Shown here: positions 38,510 to 49,872 of the stretch, in pieces
Layout of the letters: each line of letters begins with the position of its first letter
Numbering within the stretch: position 1 is the first letter of the stretch
Assembly: GCA_928212115.1 (NCBI GenBank)
Contig: CAKMRJ010005745.1
Location: 80,609,824-80,673,823, forward strand
DNA: 64,000 nt
Direction: 5' to 3'
From: Lactuca virosa
Taxonomy: Eukaryota; Streptophyta; Magnoliopsida; Asterales; Asteraceae
Program-made: the position numbers and the translations under genes
Notes under the pieces: generated by a model
What the model was told of the DNA's origin: nothing
Database searches by the model: none
The model's input: only the letters and a program-made list of their open reading frames with translations

Positions 38510-38960
38510 CGCGATTTTGCTAGGGAAGGTTACTAAGGAACGTATTTTCGTTGTTAATCTGCAATGGATCGTGCTATGGAATGTCGTTCCATAGCAATGT
38601 TGCTACCACATTGTCTACGGATTTTATTTCTGCTAGCGAGAGTGGGAGTTGCTAGGGAAAATGCTACCGACTCCATATCTGTTGGTATTATGCTACCGAT
38701 AGTGCCATGGAACAAAAATTCGTAGCAATTTTCCAACGACATTTGTTACCAAATCACTTTCTGTTGTACTGCTGCTATGGAATTCATCATCGTGGTTACT
38801 ATGTAACGGAGTTTGTGATGGAAACCAATTCCATAGTTGAATTGCTACGGAGGTACCATTCGTAGGTATTTGCTAGGGAATTCTGCTATGGAATATGATT
38901 TCGTTTGGTTGTTTTGCTATGGAACAAAACGCGTAGCTAATTTGTGATGACATTTGTTGG
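38510..38960. repeat. CACTA left subterminal repeats
   Basis: Many copies of short words such as TTGCTAGGGAA, TGCTATGGAA and TTGCTACCGA in both orientations. These are probably binding sites for the TNPA-type protein, as known for En/Spm subterminal repeats. Confidence 0.8.
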
Positions 38961-39124
38961 GATGTTGTATGCTTAATTAATCTTCTTATACTATGGATGA
39001 ATTACTATTATGATCAATGAAATTTGTAAGATATGGTTTGAATGAAATGTTTTTGAATTGGTAATATGTGGCATAAACTAATGGATAAAAAATGTAAAAA
39101 TGAATTATAAAGTAGATATTGCTG

Positions 39125-39200
39125 GCAAGCAGTCTCGAACTTAAGCTTATGCAAGAAAAGGGCGCGGTTAAGCCAGTTGTGCTAATCAAGTTGTGTATAA
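39125..39200 (-). other. tRNA-like sequence (A and B boxes)
   Basis: On minus, TAGCACAACTGG fits a pol III A box and AGTTCGAGACT fits a B box, about 35 bp apart. It does not fold to a full tRNA by eye and lacks an obvious anticodon arm, so it is a tRNA-derived relic or SINE head inside the CACTA. Confidence 0.45.
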
Positions 39201-39556
39201 TTTCTTGAAAACATAGTATATAATGAATAATTAACAACGAATTCATTACAAAGTTATTTTTAATTACATTAATTGGGCATGTTAAAGTATATATAATCTA
39301 TGTATATAGATTAATTTTCCTTAATAACGAATTCATTACAAACTTATTTTTAATTACATTAACTATACTTCATCACAAAAATAACATGGGTTTTATGTAT
39401 ACTTCATCCTACTCAAACAACATAGCAAGCAAAAATGACTAAAATGCCCTTTTAACAGAACGATGTGAACACAAAACTAAAATAAAATTATAGTAGTACT
39501 ATACAACTTCATATACAATACAATAAGAATACTAATATTCAATGGAAATTCTATTA

Positions 39557-40598
39557 TCAACCATTAATATTTTTAAGAAATATACAAAACCTACCATACT
39601 CTACATACCAACGACAAACCGTGCAATATCTTTGTCGATCCTCATCCTCTTCATGGCCTATTGCCAATGCACCTTTAACAGAATGACGTGGGTCTTCACA
39701 TTGGAATGTGATGTTATTCGTTGTAAGTCTATGAACAACATCAACAGCCCGCAACAACTCTTTGGCACTATCAACAACACCCGTGTACTCCCCATCATCT
39801 GGAACTGCCCAGCCAAAATAGGCATGAAGTAATTGTAAACCTACACATTAAAATATCTATCAATTAATCCAATGTACCCTTTTCAATAAAACAGTAAATA
39901 TTATACAACACAACACAACTAAATACTAACCCCAAACTACAAACATGCCTTAATTAACTATATATATAATTTAATTTACATATATACCATATATACATAC
40001 CTTCATCACATTGATGAGGCCCTCTTGAAATGTAGATCATTCCAAGCAAATAAATTGCCTCAATATGATCTTCATCTGCTGCTTGTCTCAACAAAGTCAT
40101 TCCTAAATCAAAATTGCCATAATAAAAGCACTCCTCCTGTTAACAGAATAACAATATCAATATATAACATCAATGACACTAAATATTAATAAATGGTATA
40201 GATTACATATAATTACTGAAACTACACATACAATTCCTTGTCTGAACATGACTTCAATGTTATTATGCAATGCACATGTGCGTATAAATAAATCAGCTTT
40301 CAGATTTTTGGGGCCCATTCCTTCAAACATGTCAATGCATGCTGTTCTGTACACTTGAGGATCACCCCTACTTCATACATCTTCTTTGAACTTCAAAAAT
40401 TTAAATACACAGTAAATAACAAACAAATAAAGTTTTATTTCATCAAATATACATTCATTAGTTGATGTTTATTGAGAATTACCAAAGTCTTGCAGAGACG
40501 ATGCCTTTCACAGATTCTGACCCTAATACTACAAATATTCGACTAAAAAGCTCTAGTGGGAGATCATCTAACGAACGGCGACTTCTAGTATTCAACAT
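39557..40598 (-). CDS. F-box protein, At2g35280-like, inside the CACTA (copy 1)
   Basis: Four exons on minus: 40598-40483, 40370-40232, 40136-40001 and 39840-39557. All GT..AG junctions keep frame and give 224 residues. The exon 2 acceptor could instead be three bases further on (40367). The F-box is at residues 9-38 (SLDDLPLELFSRIF). A Sel1-like helical middle follows (LLRQAADEDHIEAIYLLGMI), then a Cys-rich end (RYCTVCRWYVEYGRFC). Plants have many such proteins, which serve as SCF ubiquitin-ligase adaptors through SKP1. No broken codon was found. It is probably a host gene captured by the transposon. The family name is from memory of the architecture, so moderately sure. Confidence 0.72.
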
Positions 40599-40639
40599 TC
40601 TACTTACAAAATACACATTGGAGTAGTTGATTTCAATTT

Positions 40640-41718
40640 TTTTTTAAAAATTAAGCGTAACTATGAAAGACAGTGTAACAGGGTATGGAAAAAAACTTAC
40701 TTTATGCTGATATGGTCGAGAGGAGTACAGGAGTCTCTATTATCGGAGAAAATCGTTTTTGAGAACGATTATCCTTCGGCGATTTGGGGGGTTTTAGTGT
40801 TTGTATGCATATTTATCGTCCGAAAAAGTTGAGATGTTCTGAATGGTTGAAGAACTGGAACGTCGGCGTGACGTCAGAGGTATGATGGCTCCTTAACAAT
40901 TTAGAGTGCAAAAAAGACCAAATTGCCCTTGAAATCATTCCAAATATTTGAATACTAAGGGTATTTGTGTCAAAACACATATTCAAATATTATAGCCTTT
41001 TATAGCTAGGTAACACTGGACTTTTGATTGTTGAAATGAAAAAGACAAAAATAACATATATATCATAATCCATAATGTAATACATTTATATTAACATTTC
41101 ACCAAATTACTAGTATATATTCATGTAGTAATATACATATTACAAGTGGAACAAGATTTTAACAGTAAACTTATTTACTTTAGATTTTAGACACAATAGT
41201 TTTCTTTTGTTGCCACTTTTAGTCCCTATGTTTATAGTAACTTTTTTTACTTTGATTTTAGCCACAATACTTTTTCTTTGTTGCCACTTTTAGTCCCTAT
41301 GTTTATTCCTTTACAATTTTACCCTATGCAAAGCATGAGTTCTCCACTAGTTGATATTAAACCAAATTACCAAGTCCAAAATAAAATACATGTTTGTTTA
41401 TGCCTTTACAATTGTATTTTATATGTATTTAATAGTAGGAAAGAACAAACGTTTGTTACATACAACTATAATCACAATACAATATAAACACTAATATTAA
41501 AAGTCCAAAATACATTATTCAAACATTATTTAAACATCATTCAAACATCATTCCAAACTTTAACTCTTTTAGTCCCTTATTAACAACACAACATATTTAC
41601 TAATCAAGTAACAACATCAAATAATTACTTATCAAGTAAATTACTATATATTCGTATATTAAACCAAAAGAATCTACAAAGCATTAATTGTCATAATATG
41701 AAAGTACATATCAACAAA
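40640..41718. other. CACTA spacer between the two F-box genes
   Basis: AT-rich, no gene. It holds a tandem duplication of about 66 bp at 41180-41306 (GTTGCCACTTTTAGTCCCTA twice). The promoter of copy 1 should lie at its left side. Confidence 0.6.
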
Positions 41719-42601
41719 CTACTCATAAATTATACCAAACTCCCTAGAAAACCTAACGAAACAAGCATCCCATAAACAAATTTCACACATAAACACCCAT
41801 TTGTATCCATTCACAAAAGTGTCTGACACACTAACTACAGACTTATGCAATGCACAAGATCTATGGAAGCCATGGAAGTGTACATGTTTCCTCCCCTCCC
41901 TATTTAAGTGGAGATGAACCTTAGAACAAGTTGCTCTAAGATTCCACTTACCATTTGCTCCGCGGTAAGCATTGTTCAACATGTCCAAAGCTTCCTGCTT
42001 CCTATGTCTCCCTTCACCCATCAACATCATTCCCAGGACAAATGTTGAATCCAAATGTCCCAATGCAGATGCTTCTTCAAGCATCGTTTTCCCTTCATGT
42101 TCAGCTTCTAAGAAAAATAACTTCATCTGAAAAAAACATTAAACACATAATTTCTAGTTAAAGTTATGCAAAACAAGTAACAGATTAGTTACTACTATGC
42201 ATATATATAACAACGTACCAATCCATTCCTGAATAGAATATTTGGGTTTCTCATCTCTATGCATTGATTGACAACTGCATGTTTCTGGTCAGACCAAACA
42301 CGAAATCGTAATCCATCTAACTCCATATGTTTATATACTTCATTCTTTTTTCCTGCCTCGTTGAAGAATCTGCAACTGCAAACGAAACACAATATTCGCT
42401 CCATAATGTAAAGACAACTCAAATACACTTGTGAAATAGAATGATCAAAGGCAAAACTTACACACTCTTCATCCTGAAAGCCTCGACTGTTGAAATTTTT
42501 GCCAAGTGGACTATTATTTTCTCCATCACTTCAAATGGCATGTCTGTTAGCGATTTCGTTTGATTTCTTGATTGATTCTTAGAAGAAGTACTGGCTTCCA
42601 T
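41719..42601 (-). CDS. F-box protein, At2g35280-like, inside the CACTA (copy 2)
   Basis: Three exons on minus: 42601-42462, 42375-42219 and 42126-41719. Donors GTAAGT and GTACGT and acceptors TTTGCAG and TTTTTCAG join in frame to 234 residues. The F-box is at about residues 18-52 (SLTDMPFEVMEKIIVHLAK, VCRFFNEA). The Sel1-like part is MLEEASALGHLDSTFVLGMM, and the end is Cys/Trp-rich (FMCEICLWDACFVRFSREF). It is paralogous to copy 1 but clearly diverged, with one intron fewer. Both lie on the strand opposite the TNPA-like gene. The intact frame suggests recent or ongoing constraint; function beyond an SCF adaptor role cannot be given. Confidence 0.75.
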
Positions 42602-43054
42602 AATAATAAACATTCACTAAGATAACGATTCTGCAAAAATGATTTTAGGGATTTTTGACTGTCAGAATTTTGAAATTGGGGTTGTTTGCAAGTGACTGAA
42701 ATAAGAGTGAAGAATTGAAACAACGTTTTTCGTCGGAAAACATTATGGCGCCTAGAAGATGTTCCATTATAAAATGACCAAATTGTCCTAATACATACAA
42801 AGACTCGTATTTAATTATTAAGGGTAGTTTTGTAAAAACTCATATTTAAAAGAAAAATCAATTTCTATTTTAATCAAGGTATTAAAAATCGCTCGTCCGT
42901 CGCTCGGCGGTCGACTGGCGATAAGCGATTAATCAGACTCAGCTGGGATTAATCGGGGACCCTAAATTATTAATAAAATTATTTAAAAAATTAATATTTC
43001 CTACAAAATTAAGTATTTGAGAATTTTAAATTTTAATACACAACAGGCACAAAT

Positions 43055-45230
43055 GATATATGTTGACCAATGACCCATATGTCATCCATATGTCAACCAC
43101 AGACACCATAAGCTACTACCATGTTGACCAATGACCCGTATTTCATCCATGGTACACCATAAGCAACTACCATGTTGACCAATGACCCGTATTTCATCCA
43201 TGGACACCATAAGCAACTACCATATTGACCAATGGCCCATATGTCATCCATATGTCATCCATGGACACCATAATCAACTACCATGTTGACCAATGACCCG
43301 TATTTCATCCATGGGTGATACCATCACACCATAAGCAACTACCACGTTGACCAATGACCCATATGTCCTCCATGGACACCATAATCGACTACCATGTTGA
43401 CCAATGACCCGTATTTCATCCATGGACACCATAAGCCATTAACATGTGGACCAATGGCCCATATGTCATCCATATGTCAACCATGGACACCATAAGTGAT
43501 TACCATGTGGACCAATCAACCATATGTCATCCATGGACACAATAAGCCACTACCATGTCTACCAATGGCCCATATGTCATCCATGGACACCATAATCAAC
43601 TACCATGTTGACCAATGACCCGTATTTCATCGATGGACACCATAAGCCATTACCATGTGGACCAATGGCCCATATGTCATCCATATGTCAACCATGGACA
43701 CCATAAGCCATTACCATGTGGACCAATCAAACATATGTCATCCATGGACACAATAAGCCACTACCATGTCGACCAATGGCCCATATGTCATCCATGGACA
43801 CCATAAGCCACTACTATGTTGACCAATGGCCCATATGTCATCCATATGTCAACCATGTACCCCATAAACCATTACCATGTGGATCAGTGGCCCATATGTC
43901 ATCTATGGACACCATAAGCCACTACCATGTTGACCAATGGCCCATATGTCATCCATGGACACCATAAGACACTACCATTTTGACCAATGGCCCATATGTC
44001 ATCCATATGTCAACCATAGACACCATAAGCCATTACCATGTGGACCAATCAACCATATGTCATCCATATGTCAACCATGGACACCATAAGTGATTACCAT
44101 GTGGACCAATCAACCATATGTCATCCATGGACACAATAAGCCACTACCATGTCGACCAATGGCCCATATGTCATCCATGGACACCATAATCAACTACCAT
44201 GTTGACCAATGACCCGTATTTCCTCGATGGACACCATAAGCCATTACCATGTGGACCAATGGCCCATATGTCATCCATATGTCAACCATGGATACCATAA
44301 GCCATTACCATGTGGACCAATCAAACATATGTCATCCATGGACACAATAAGCCACTACCATGTCGACCAATGGCCCATATGTCATCCATATATCATCTGT
44401 GGACACCATAAGCAACTACCATGTTGACCAATGACCCGTATTTCATCCATGGACACCGTAAGCCATTACCATGTGGACCAATGGCCCATATGTCATCCAT
44501 ATGTCAACCATGGACACCATAAGCCATTACCATGTGGACCAATCAACCATATGTCCATGGACACCATAAGCCATTACCATGTCGACCAATGGCCCATATG
44601 TCATCCATGGACACCATAAGCCACTACCATGTTGACCAATGACCCATATGTCATCCATATGTAAACCATGGACACCATAAGCCATTATCATGTGGACCAA
44701 TCAACCATATGTCATCCATAGACACAATAAGCCACTGCTATGTCGACCAATGGCCCATATGTCATCCATATGTCATCCATGGACACCATAAGCCACTACC
44801 ATGTTGACCAATGACCCGTATTTCATCGATGGACACCATAAGCCATTACCATGTGGACCAATGCCCCATATGTCATCCATATGTCAACCATAGACACCAT
44901 AAGCCATTACCATGTGGACCAATCAACCATATGTCATCCATGGACACAATAAGCCACTACCATGTCGACCAATGGCCCATATGTCATCCATGGACACCAT
45001 AAGCAACTACCATGTTGACCAATGACCCGTATTTCATCAGTGGACACCATAAGCCACTACCATGTGGACCAATGGCCCATATGTCATCCATATGTCAACC
45101 ATGGACACCATAAGCCATTACCATGTGGACCAATAAACCATATGTCATCCATTGACACAATAAGCCACTAGCATGTCGACCAATGGCCCATATGCCATCC
45201 ATGGACACCATAAGCCACTATCATATATAT
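43055..45230. repeat. Minisatellite with higher-order structure in the CACTA
   Basis: About 40 monomers of 50 bp (GACCAATGGCCCATATGTCA then TCCATGGACACCATAAGCCA then CTACCATGTT), some lengthened to about 61-64 bp by an extra CATATGTCA-type insert. Variants recur in order (CCCGTATTTCAT type, extended type, ATCAACCATATG type with ACACAATAAG, TCGACC type), making a higher-order unit of roughly 215-222 bp, clear at 44210, 44432, 44812 and 45027. Open frames across it follow the repeat and are not genes. Confidence 0.93.
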
Positions 45231-45837
45231 TGACATGACCCGAACGTCTTTTGTATATAAATTTTGGTTTAAACAGAAAAGCATAAATATGTATAGTTTA
45301 TTAATGTTTAGTCCTCGTATATAATTTTAAGTTAAAATTATACTATGAACACATCGTTACTCTATGTTCTTTCTTGACGTTATTTATATGTATATACCCT
45401 ATTTATCAATCTGTAACTACTTTAAATAAATTTGAATTACTAAATATTTAGCGGTAATTAGCACAGTTCGAATTTTTTATTAGCGGAGGTTCAAAGTATT
45501 TCACAATTCGTTTCCCTCCAACCTACACACGTTTATGCTGCATACTAGGGTAATTAAGTTTACCGATTAGAAATAGGGTTTACATTTTCTGTAATCATCA
45601 TCTCCGGTAGCTTATTGATCGAAATCTTTGTTCATTATACGTTTGTGCACTGACTTTGGCGATATAGGTTGTCACTCGTCTAAAATTTATATTTATTTAA
45701 TTTACTGTTGTCGTGATGATCGATCGTTTTTTGTTCTCTGATCATCTTCATGTAAATTGGTTTTGATTGTATTCAATAGTTTGCATGCAAAGTAATGCCT
45801 TCATATATAATTTAATTTTATTGTTTGTGTCAGAAAG
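45231..45837 (+). other. Upstream region of the TNPA-like gene
   Basis: AT-rich. Expected to hold the promoter and leader of the gene at 45838, perhaps with a leader intron ending near 45830 (TTTGTGTCAG). No other feature. Confidence 0.5.
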
Positions 45838-47545
45838 ATGTCGACCCCGAAACGAAAAGGAGCATCCGGTGTGAAGCCAACTAAATTCATTGCACCACAA
45901 GTTATGAAACGCAACATGATTTCTGCTGCAAAATTCCTAAACAGACATTTACAAGATGAAGAAATCGACTTGCCAATATCAACAACCATATCCAAAGCAC
46001 CTATAACATCTACCAACAAAACCCCTAAATCTATATCATTAACATCACCCATGACTACCACTTCCTCGACATCACTTAAAACATCCACACCCTCCTTAGA
46101 AAAAACATTTAAAACTTCAGAAACTGGAACAATACAATCGTCAACACGAACATCAATAACGAAAACTTCAAAACCTACATTATCTAAACCATCCTCAACA
46201 ATACCAACACCCACTACCACATCATCAACACCTATATCTACTACCACAACCTCAAAACCTGCATCTACACTACCATCCTCCACAACTACAATAACTACCA
46301 CAACCTCCTTAAGTAAAGGAACTACCACATCCTCAACATATACATCTATCCCAACACCTACCCCAGAATATACCCCATCAACAAAACCTATCCCAGAATC
46401 TACCCCATCACCAACACAACCACCCATGAATGGATCTGTAGTGGAAAGTGTAGAAGGTGAAAACAATTCCTCTGAAGATTGTGGACCAGATGGACGTTTT
46501 AATGTTCATGTTTGGAAAAATACGTGAGTTACCAATTCAAATCTTAATTACAACTTTTTTTATGTATTAAATTTTGGTTTACACCTACATATCAATTCAT
46601 AACTTAACACATCACATGATTACTTGCAGGCTAATGCCACCAGGCCCTTGTGCACACGTTATTAGTCAATCCTTTAAACAAAGAGTAGATCCAGAAGGGT
46701 ACGGTTGGGCACAAGTAAGCAAAGAAATGCACGAATTATATTGGGAGGAGTTTCAGGTAACTATAAGTCATAAATTGTTGTTTGGTAAACATTTACACTT
46801 CAACTTATGTTTATATTGTTAATGTGTAGAAAAAATGTTGTTGGGATGAGACAATAGACTCGCTGGTGAGACAAGCTTGGGCAAGGAAAGCGGCACAAAG
46901 TTATGGTCAATATCTCTTCAACATGAGGAGCCCAAAAAGAAACAAACATGGCTTTAAACCAGCTCATATTCCACAGGAAGTCTGGAACTCCTGGCAATTA
47001 AAATGGAATACAGAAGAATACAAGCTAAAATCTGAGCAGAACAAGAAGAATAGGCGTAACGGTGTGGCTGATGGAGTAGCAAAACCCACACATAACGCTG
47101 GATCCGCATGTCATTTGAAGATAGCTTTTGATTTGGTAATTTTTTGAATGGTACATCGTATCAATGTTTGCATATGTTTATCTGTATATTTGACTTTTTA
47201 TATGGTATTTATCCAGAAGAGGAAATTAGGACATGAGCCACCCCATAGTGAATTGTTCCTGTATACACACACTAAGAATCATGATGGAGTCACTTTCACA
47301 AATGAAAAAGATAGACAAATTCATGTAATATTCATTTCAGTTTAAATTAACTTTTATATTGAAGCTACTCCATAATATCATTCCTAAATTTGATATCTTT
47401 TAACTTATAATTTTTTTTTATTTTGTAGGCGGCCTATACAGAAAAACGGGAAGAGTTGGAAGATGAAGGTGTTGAATTTGAGGAGGACAAGCTATTTTAT
47501 GCTGTTGTTGGTGGTCATGATAAAAAAGAAGACTTTATGGATTAG
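45838..47545 (+). CDS. CACTA TNPA-like protein (plant transposase, Ptta/En/Spm type)
   Basis: Five exons: 45838-46523, 46630-46756, 46830-47135, 47217-47324 and 47429-47545. All introns are GT..AG and in phase, giving 447 residues. The N-terminal part is followed by a long Ser/Thr/Pro-rich stretch (about 40-200). The conserved domain then reads GPCAHVISQSFKQRV, KCCWDETIDSLVRQAW, IPQEVWNSWQLKWNTEEY, KSEQNKKNRRNG, GHEPPHSELFLYTHTK and DGVTFTNEKDRQIH. This family binds subterminal repeats in En/Spm elements. After the stop, similar coding sequence continues in shifted frames to about 47786, including a coiled-coil-like tail (HLEKQVQTALDLINVVRK), so two frameshifts, at A-rich runs near 47525 and 47655, have cut it short. 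Confidence 0.82.
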
Positions 47546-47786
47546 GCTCTTTTGCAAAGGCGGTTCCCAATAGGAATGGTAAAACGGATGTATCTTACAT
47601 TTTGGAAAAAAATGATGAAATAGAAGAAATGAGGGAGCTTGTTACTAAACAAAAACACAAAACGAAGAGCTTAAAGAAATGATGAACGCCCAACAAGAGG
47701 AAAACAAAGCAAGGGTCGGACATCTTGAAAAACAAGTTCAAACAGCATTGGATCTTATTAATGTCGTTAGAAAACAACAAGAGTAG
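47546..47786 (+). pseudogene. Frameshifted C-terminal coding tail of the TNPA-like gene
   Basis: Reads LYGLGSFAKAVPNRNG in a second frame and LKEMMNAQQEENKARVGH in a third, ending in TAG at 47784-47786. It is rich in Glu, Lys and Leu with heptad character. Both breaks lie at runs of A, so replication slippage is the simplest cause. Confidence 0.75.
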
Positions 47787-47999
47787 TAGGTTGATATATG
47801 TTTATTGAAGATTATGTATTTTAGAGTAGCAACTTTCTTTTTTCCATGTAATAAATAATTATTTTGTTATTTTATGATATAATGGTTATGAGTTTTTTGT
47901 TTTTTTTTTTGTTTTTCATATATTACTACAAAATTATTTGGATATAATTTATAAATCAATTATCAATCGGTCCATATTGAATCTGGTATATAATATATA

Positions 48000-48460
48000 C
48001 ACCACTAAAATTGCTAGGGATTCATGACCATAGAATTTGCTAGGAGATCATCAAACAGATTTAGCTAGGGATTCATCACCACAGATTTAGCTAGGGATTC
48101 ATCACCACGGATTTAGCTACGGATTCATCACCACAGATTTAGCTAGGGATTCATCACCATAGATTTTGCTAGGGATTCATCACCACAGATTTTTCTAGGG
48201 ATTAACTACAATGGAATTTGTGATGGAAGAACTACCACGAAATTTGTGATGGAAACCTACTACGGAATACACGACGGAATACCATCTACCACGGATTTCA
48301 TTCCGTTGTCACAATTGCTACGAAATTGTCATTTCCGTTGCAAACCCCTCGCTACGACGTTTTTAGGGATGTAAGTAGTTCGTTGCAAATTCTGTCGCTA
48401 TGTGTCTTTTGCAACGGAATTTCAGCTTTTCGCTACGGATTCCTTCCGTAGCAAAATCGC
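48000..48460. repeat. CACTA right subterminal repeats
   Basis: About six tandem copies of a roughly 27-bp unit (AGCTAGGGATTCATCACCAC) at 48050-48200, then inverted words such as CTACGGAAT and TTCCGTAGCAAAATCGCG. Mirrors the left end and probably binds the TNPA-like protein. Confidence 0.82.
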
Positions 48461-48512
48461 GTTTTTCTTGTAATGTATGTGCCTCTTTCACCCCTATTCT
48501 CGTACAGACGTC

Positions 48513-49082
48513 ATGGCAGGATTCCACTTACCTGGAGACCCCTACTTTCTGAACCAAGGAAACGGTGGCTGGATAGAAGAAGAACCGGAAGAAGATCCCG
48601 AGGAAGTGTTCGAGGAGGAACCCGAAGAGGCCGAAGAAGAAATTGAGGAAGAAGAACTCGAAGAATAATTGGAGGACGAAGAAGATGAGGAGGAGCCAGA
48701 GGAGGAACCAGAGGTCATCAATCCTCCTTACATAGCCAGGGTGCCCGTGAACCGTTTTGGCTACAACGGGCTTGAGCCCCGTTGGGCAACAGTGATCGAG
48801 AGTAGGAGCCGTCAACAACGACAACGATCACCATTTGGCGATCAACGGGGTTACTACGAACTCAATCATGGGGGACCGGCTGACAGGGCCCTCCCAGTCG
48901 TGGTCCAGCAAATCACGAACCTGGGGGACCAGAATAGGGATATGATGGATCGAGTTCGGGATCTCAATGCTGTTGCAGAAGCCACCGATGCACGTACTAG
49001 GGATTTGGAAAGAGATTTCTATCCCATGGTGCAAATCATCGAGGACCTTACCTCCGCTCGGGCGAAGGTAAGGGAGTATTAG
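48513..49082 (+). pseudogene. Gyp-A acidic pre-gag open frame (stop inside)
   Basis: After ATG 48513 (MAGFHLPGDPYFLNQGNGGW) comes a long run of Glu/Asp. A TAA at 48666-48668 breaks it, and the same frame goes on, still acidic, through RWATVIESRSRQQRQRSPFG and a helical, coiled-coil-like part (RDMMDRVRDLNAVAEATDAR) to TAG at 49080-49082, with some further coding character to about 49195. It lies between the primer site and gag, where few gypsy elements code. No known domain. It may be a separate leader protein of this family. Confidence 0.6.
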
Positions 49083-49197
49083 GAAAGTCACGCGGCTCTC
49101 GAGGAGAGAGTGATCGCAGCTGAGTGCCGGATTGCAGAACTACAGGGCGCCTCGACTTCGTCTCAAAGGCCACAGGAGACCGGTCGTCGTGAGTAGG

Positions 49198-49872
49198 GCT
49201 CATACTACTCATAAGTCTCTATAGATTAGCCTTAAGAGTATGCGTTGGTGCTACTCTTCTCTACATGTAGGTTCAATCCTGTGATTAAGTGATTACGCTA
49301 GTCGAAGGATTTATGTGCTGTCAAAATCTTATTTGCATTAATATGATGTAGACCTGCTTCAGGGTCAAATATTCAAAACGCTATGTACTAAATCATATCA
49401 ATGAAATGGGCATACATATTATTTCATTGGGGGCACTACCACTACATTCATAACAGTGTATATCGTTACTTGGTAAAATCTACGATTGTTTAGTGTATAC
49501 AATAAAGTTATATATAGTTATGAGTCTATCGATTTAGGAATGATGTGTCCGCCTTGGATCCTGTTCCTTGTTTGGTTGTGGGTTTAGGACAGATCCATTA
49601 GATTCAAAGATCTATTAAATCTTAATTGTGTATAACTAAGTATACACTGAGCGATTGTAGTAACGGCGTAGTATGGATCAAGTCACAAGAATTCGTTTGA
49701 AACAGTACTACTAAATTCATAAGTTTATTTTACATAGACTTCGATTATGAATTGCTTGCAAATACTTTAAAGTCGGGACATAATACAGATAGTCTAGTGC
49801 AAATAACAACCGACTTATCACTACTATTAAGGGCTTACCATCACTTCGTCTTTAAAAACTTGTGGCAGAATT
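49198..49872 (+). other. Gyp-A spacer between pre-gag frame and gag
   Basis: About 675 bp without a coding frame. Nothing else recognised. Confidence 0.6.

Larger units (their letters stand above)
38496..48475 (+). mobile_element. CACTA (En/Spm) transposon carrying genes, no TNP2 seen
   Basis: 9,980 bp. The left end is CACTACAAGATAAACGCG. The right end, read in reverse, is CATTACAAGAAAAACGCG, and both continue with GATTTTGCTA. TAT flanks it on both sides (38493-38495, 48476-48478), the 3-bp duplication of CACTA elements. Subterminal regions are packed with GCTA-GGA words. It carries a TNPA-like gene (45838-47545), two F-box genes on minus and a minisatellite. No TNP2 (Transposase_21) segment was seen in any frame, so it is non-autonomous. 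It lies in the leader of Gyp-A. Confidence 0.95.

Noticed and set aside
43615..45002. Open frames of 60-83 codons in the array as repeat proteins
   Set aside because: They come from the repeat unit, start and stop with unit variants, and 50 bp is not a multiple of three.
43055..45230. Repeat array as a CRISPR locus
   Set aside because: Repeats are directly adjacent without unique spacers, the units vary in length, and the genome is a plant. It is a minisatellite.
45801..46466. Minus-strand open frame of 221 codons, Val/Asp-rich
   Set aside because: It is the reverse reading of the Ser/Thr-rich first exon of the TNPA-like gene and has no motif of its own.
38496..48475. TNP2-type transposase in the CACTA
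   Set aside because: No open frame or fragment with Transposase_21-like motifs was seen on either strand. A profile search could still find a decayed trace.
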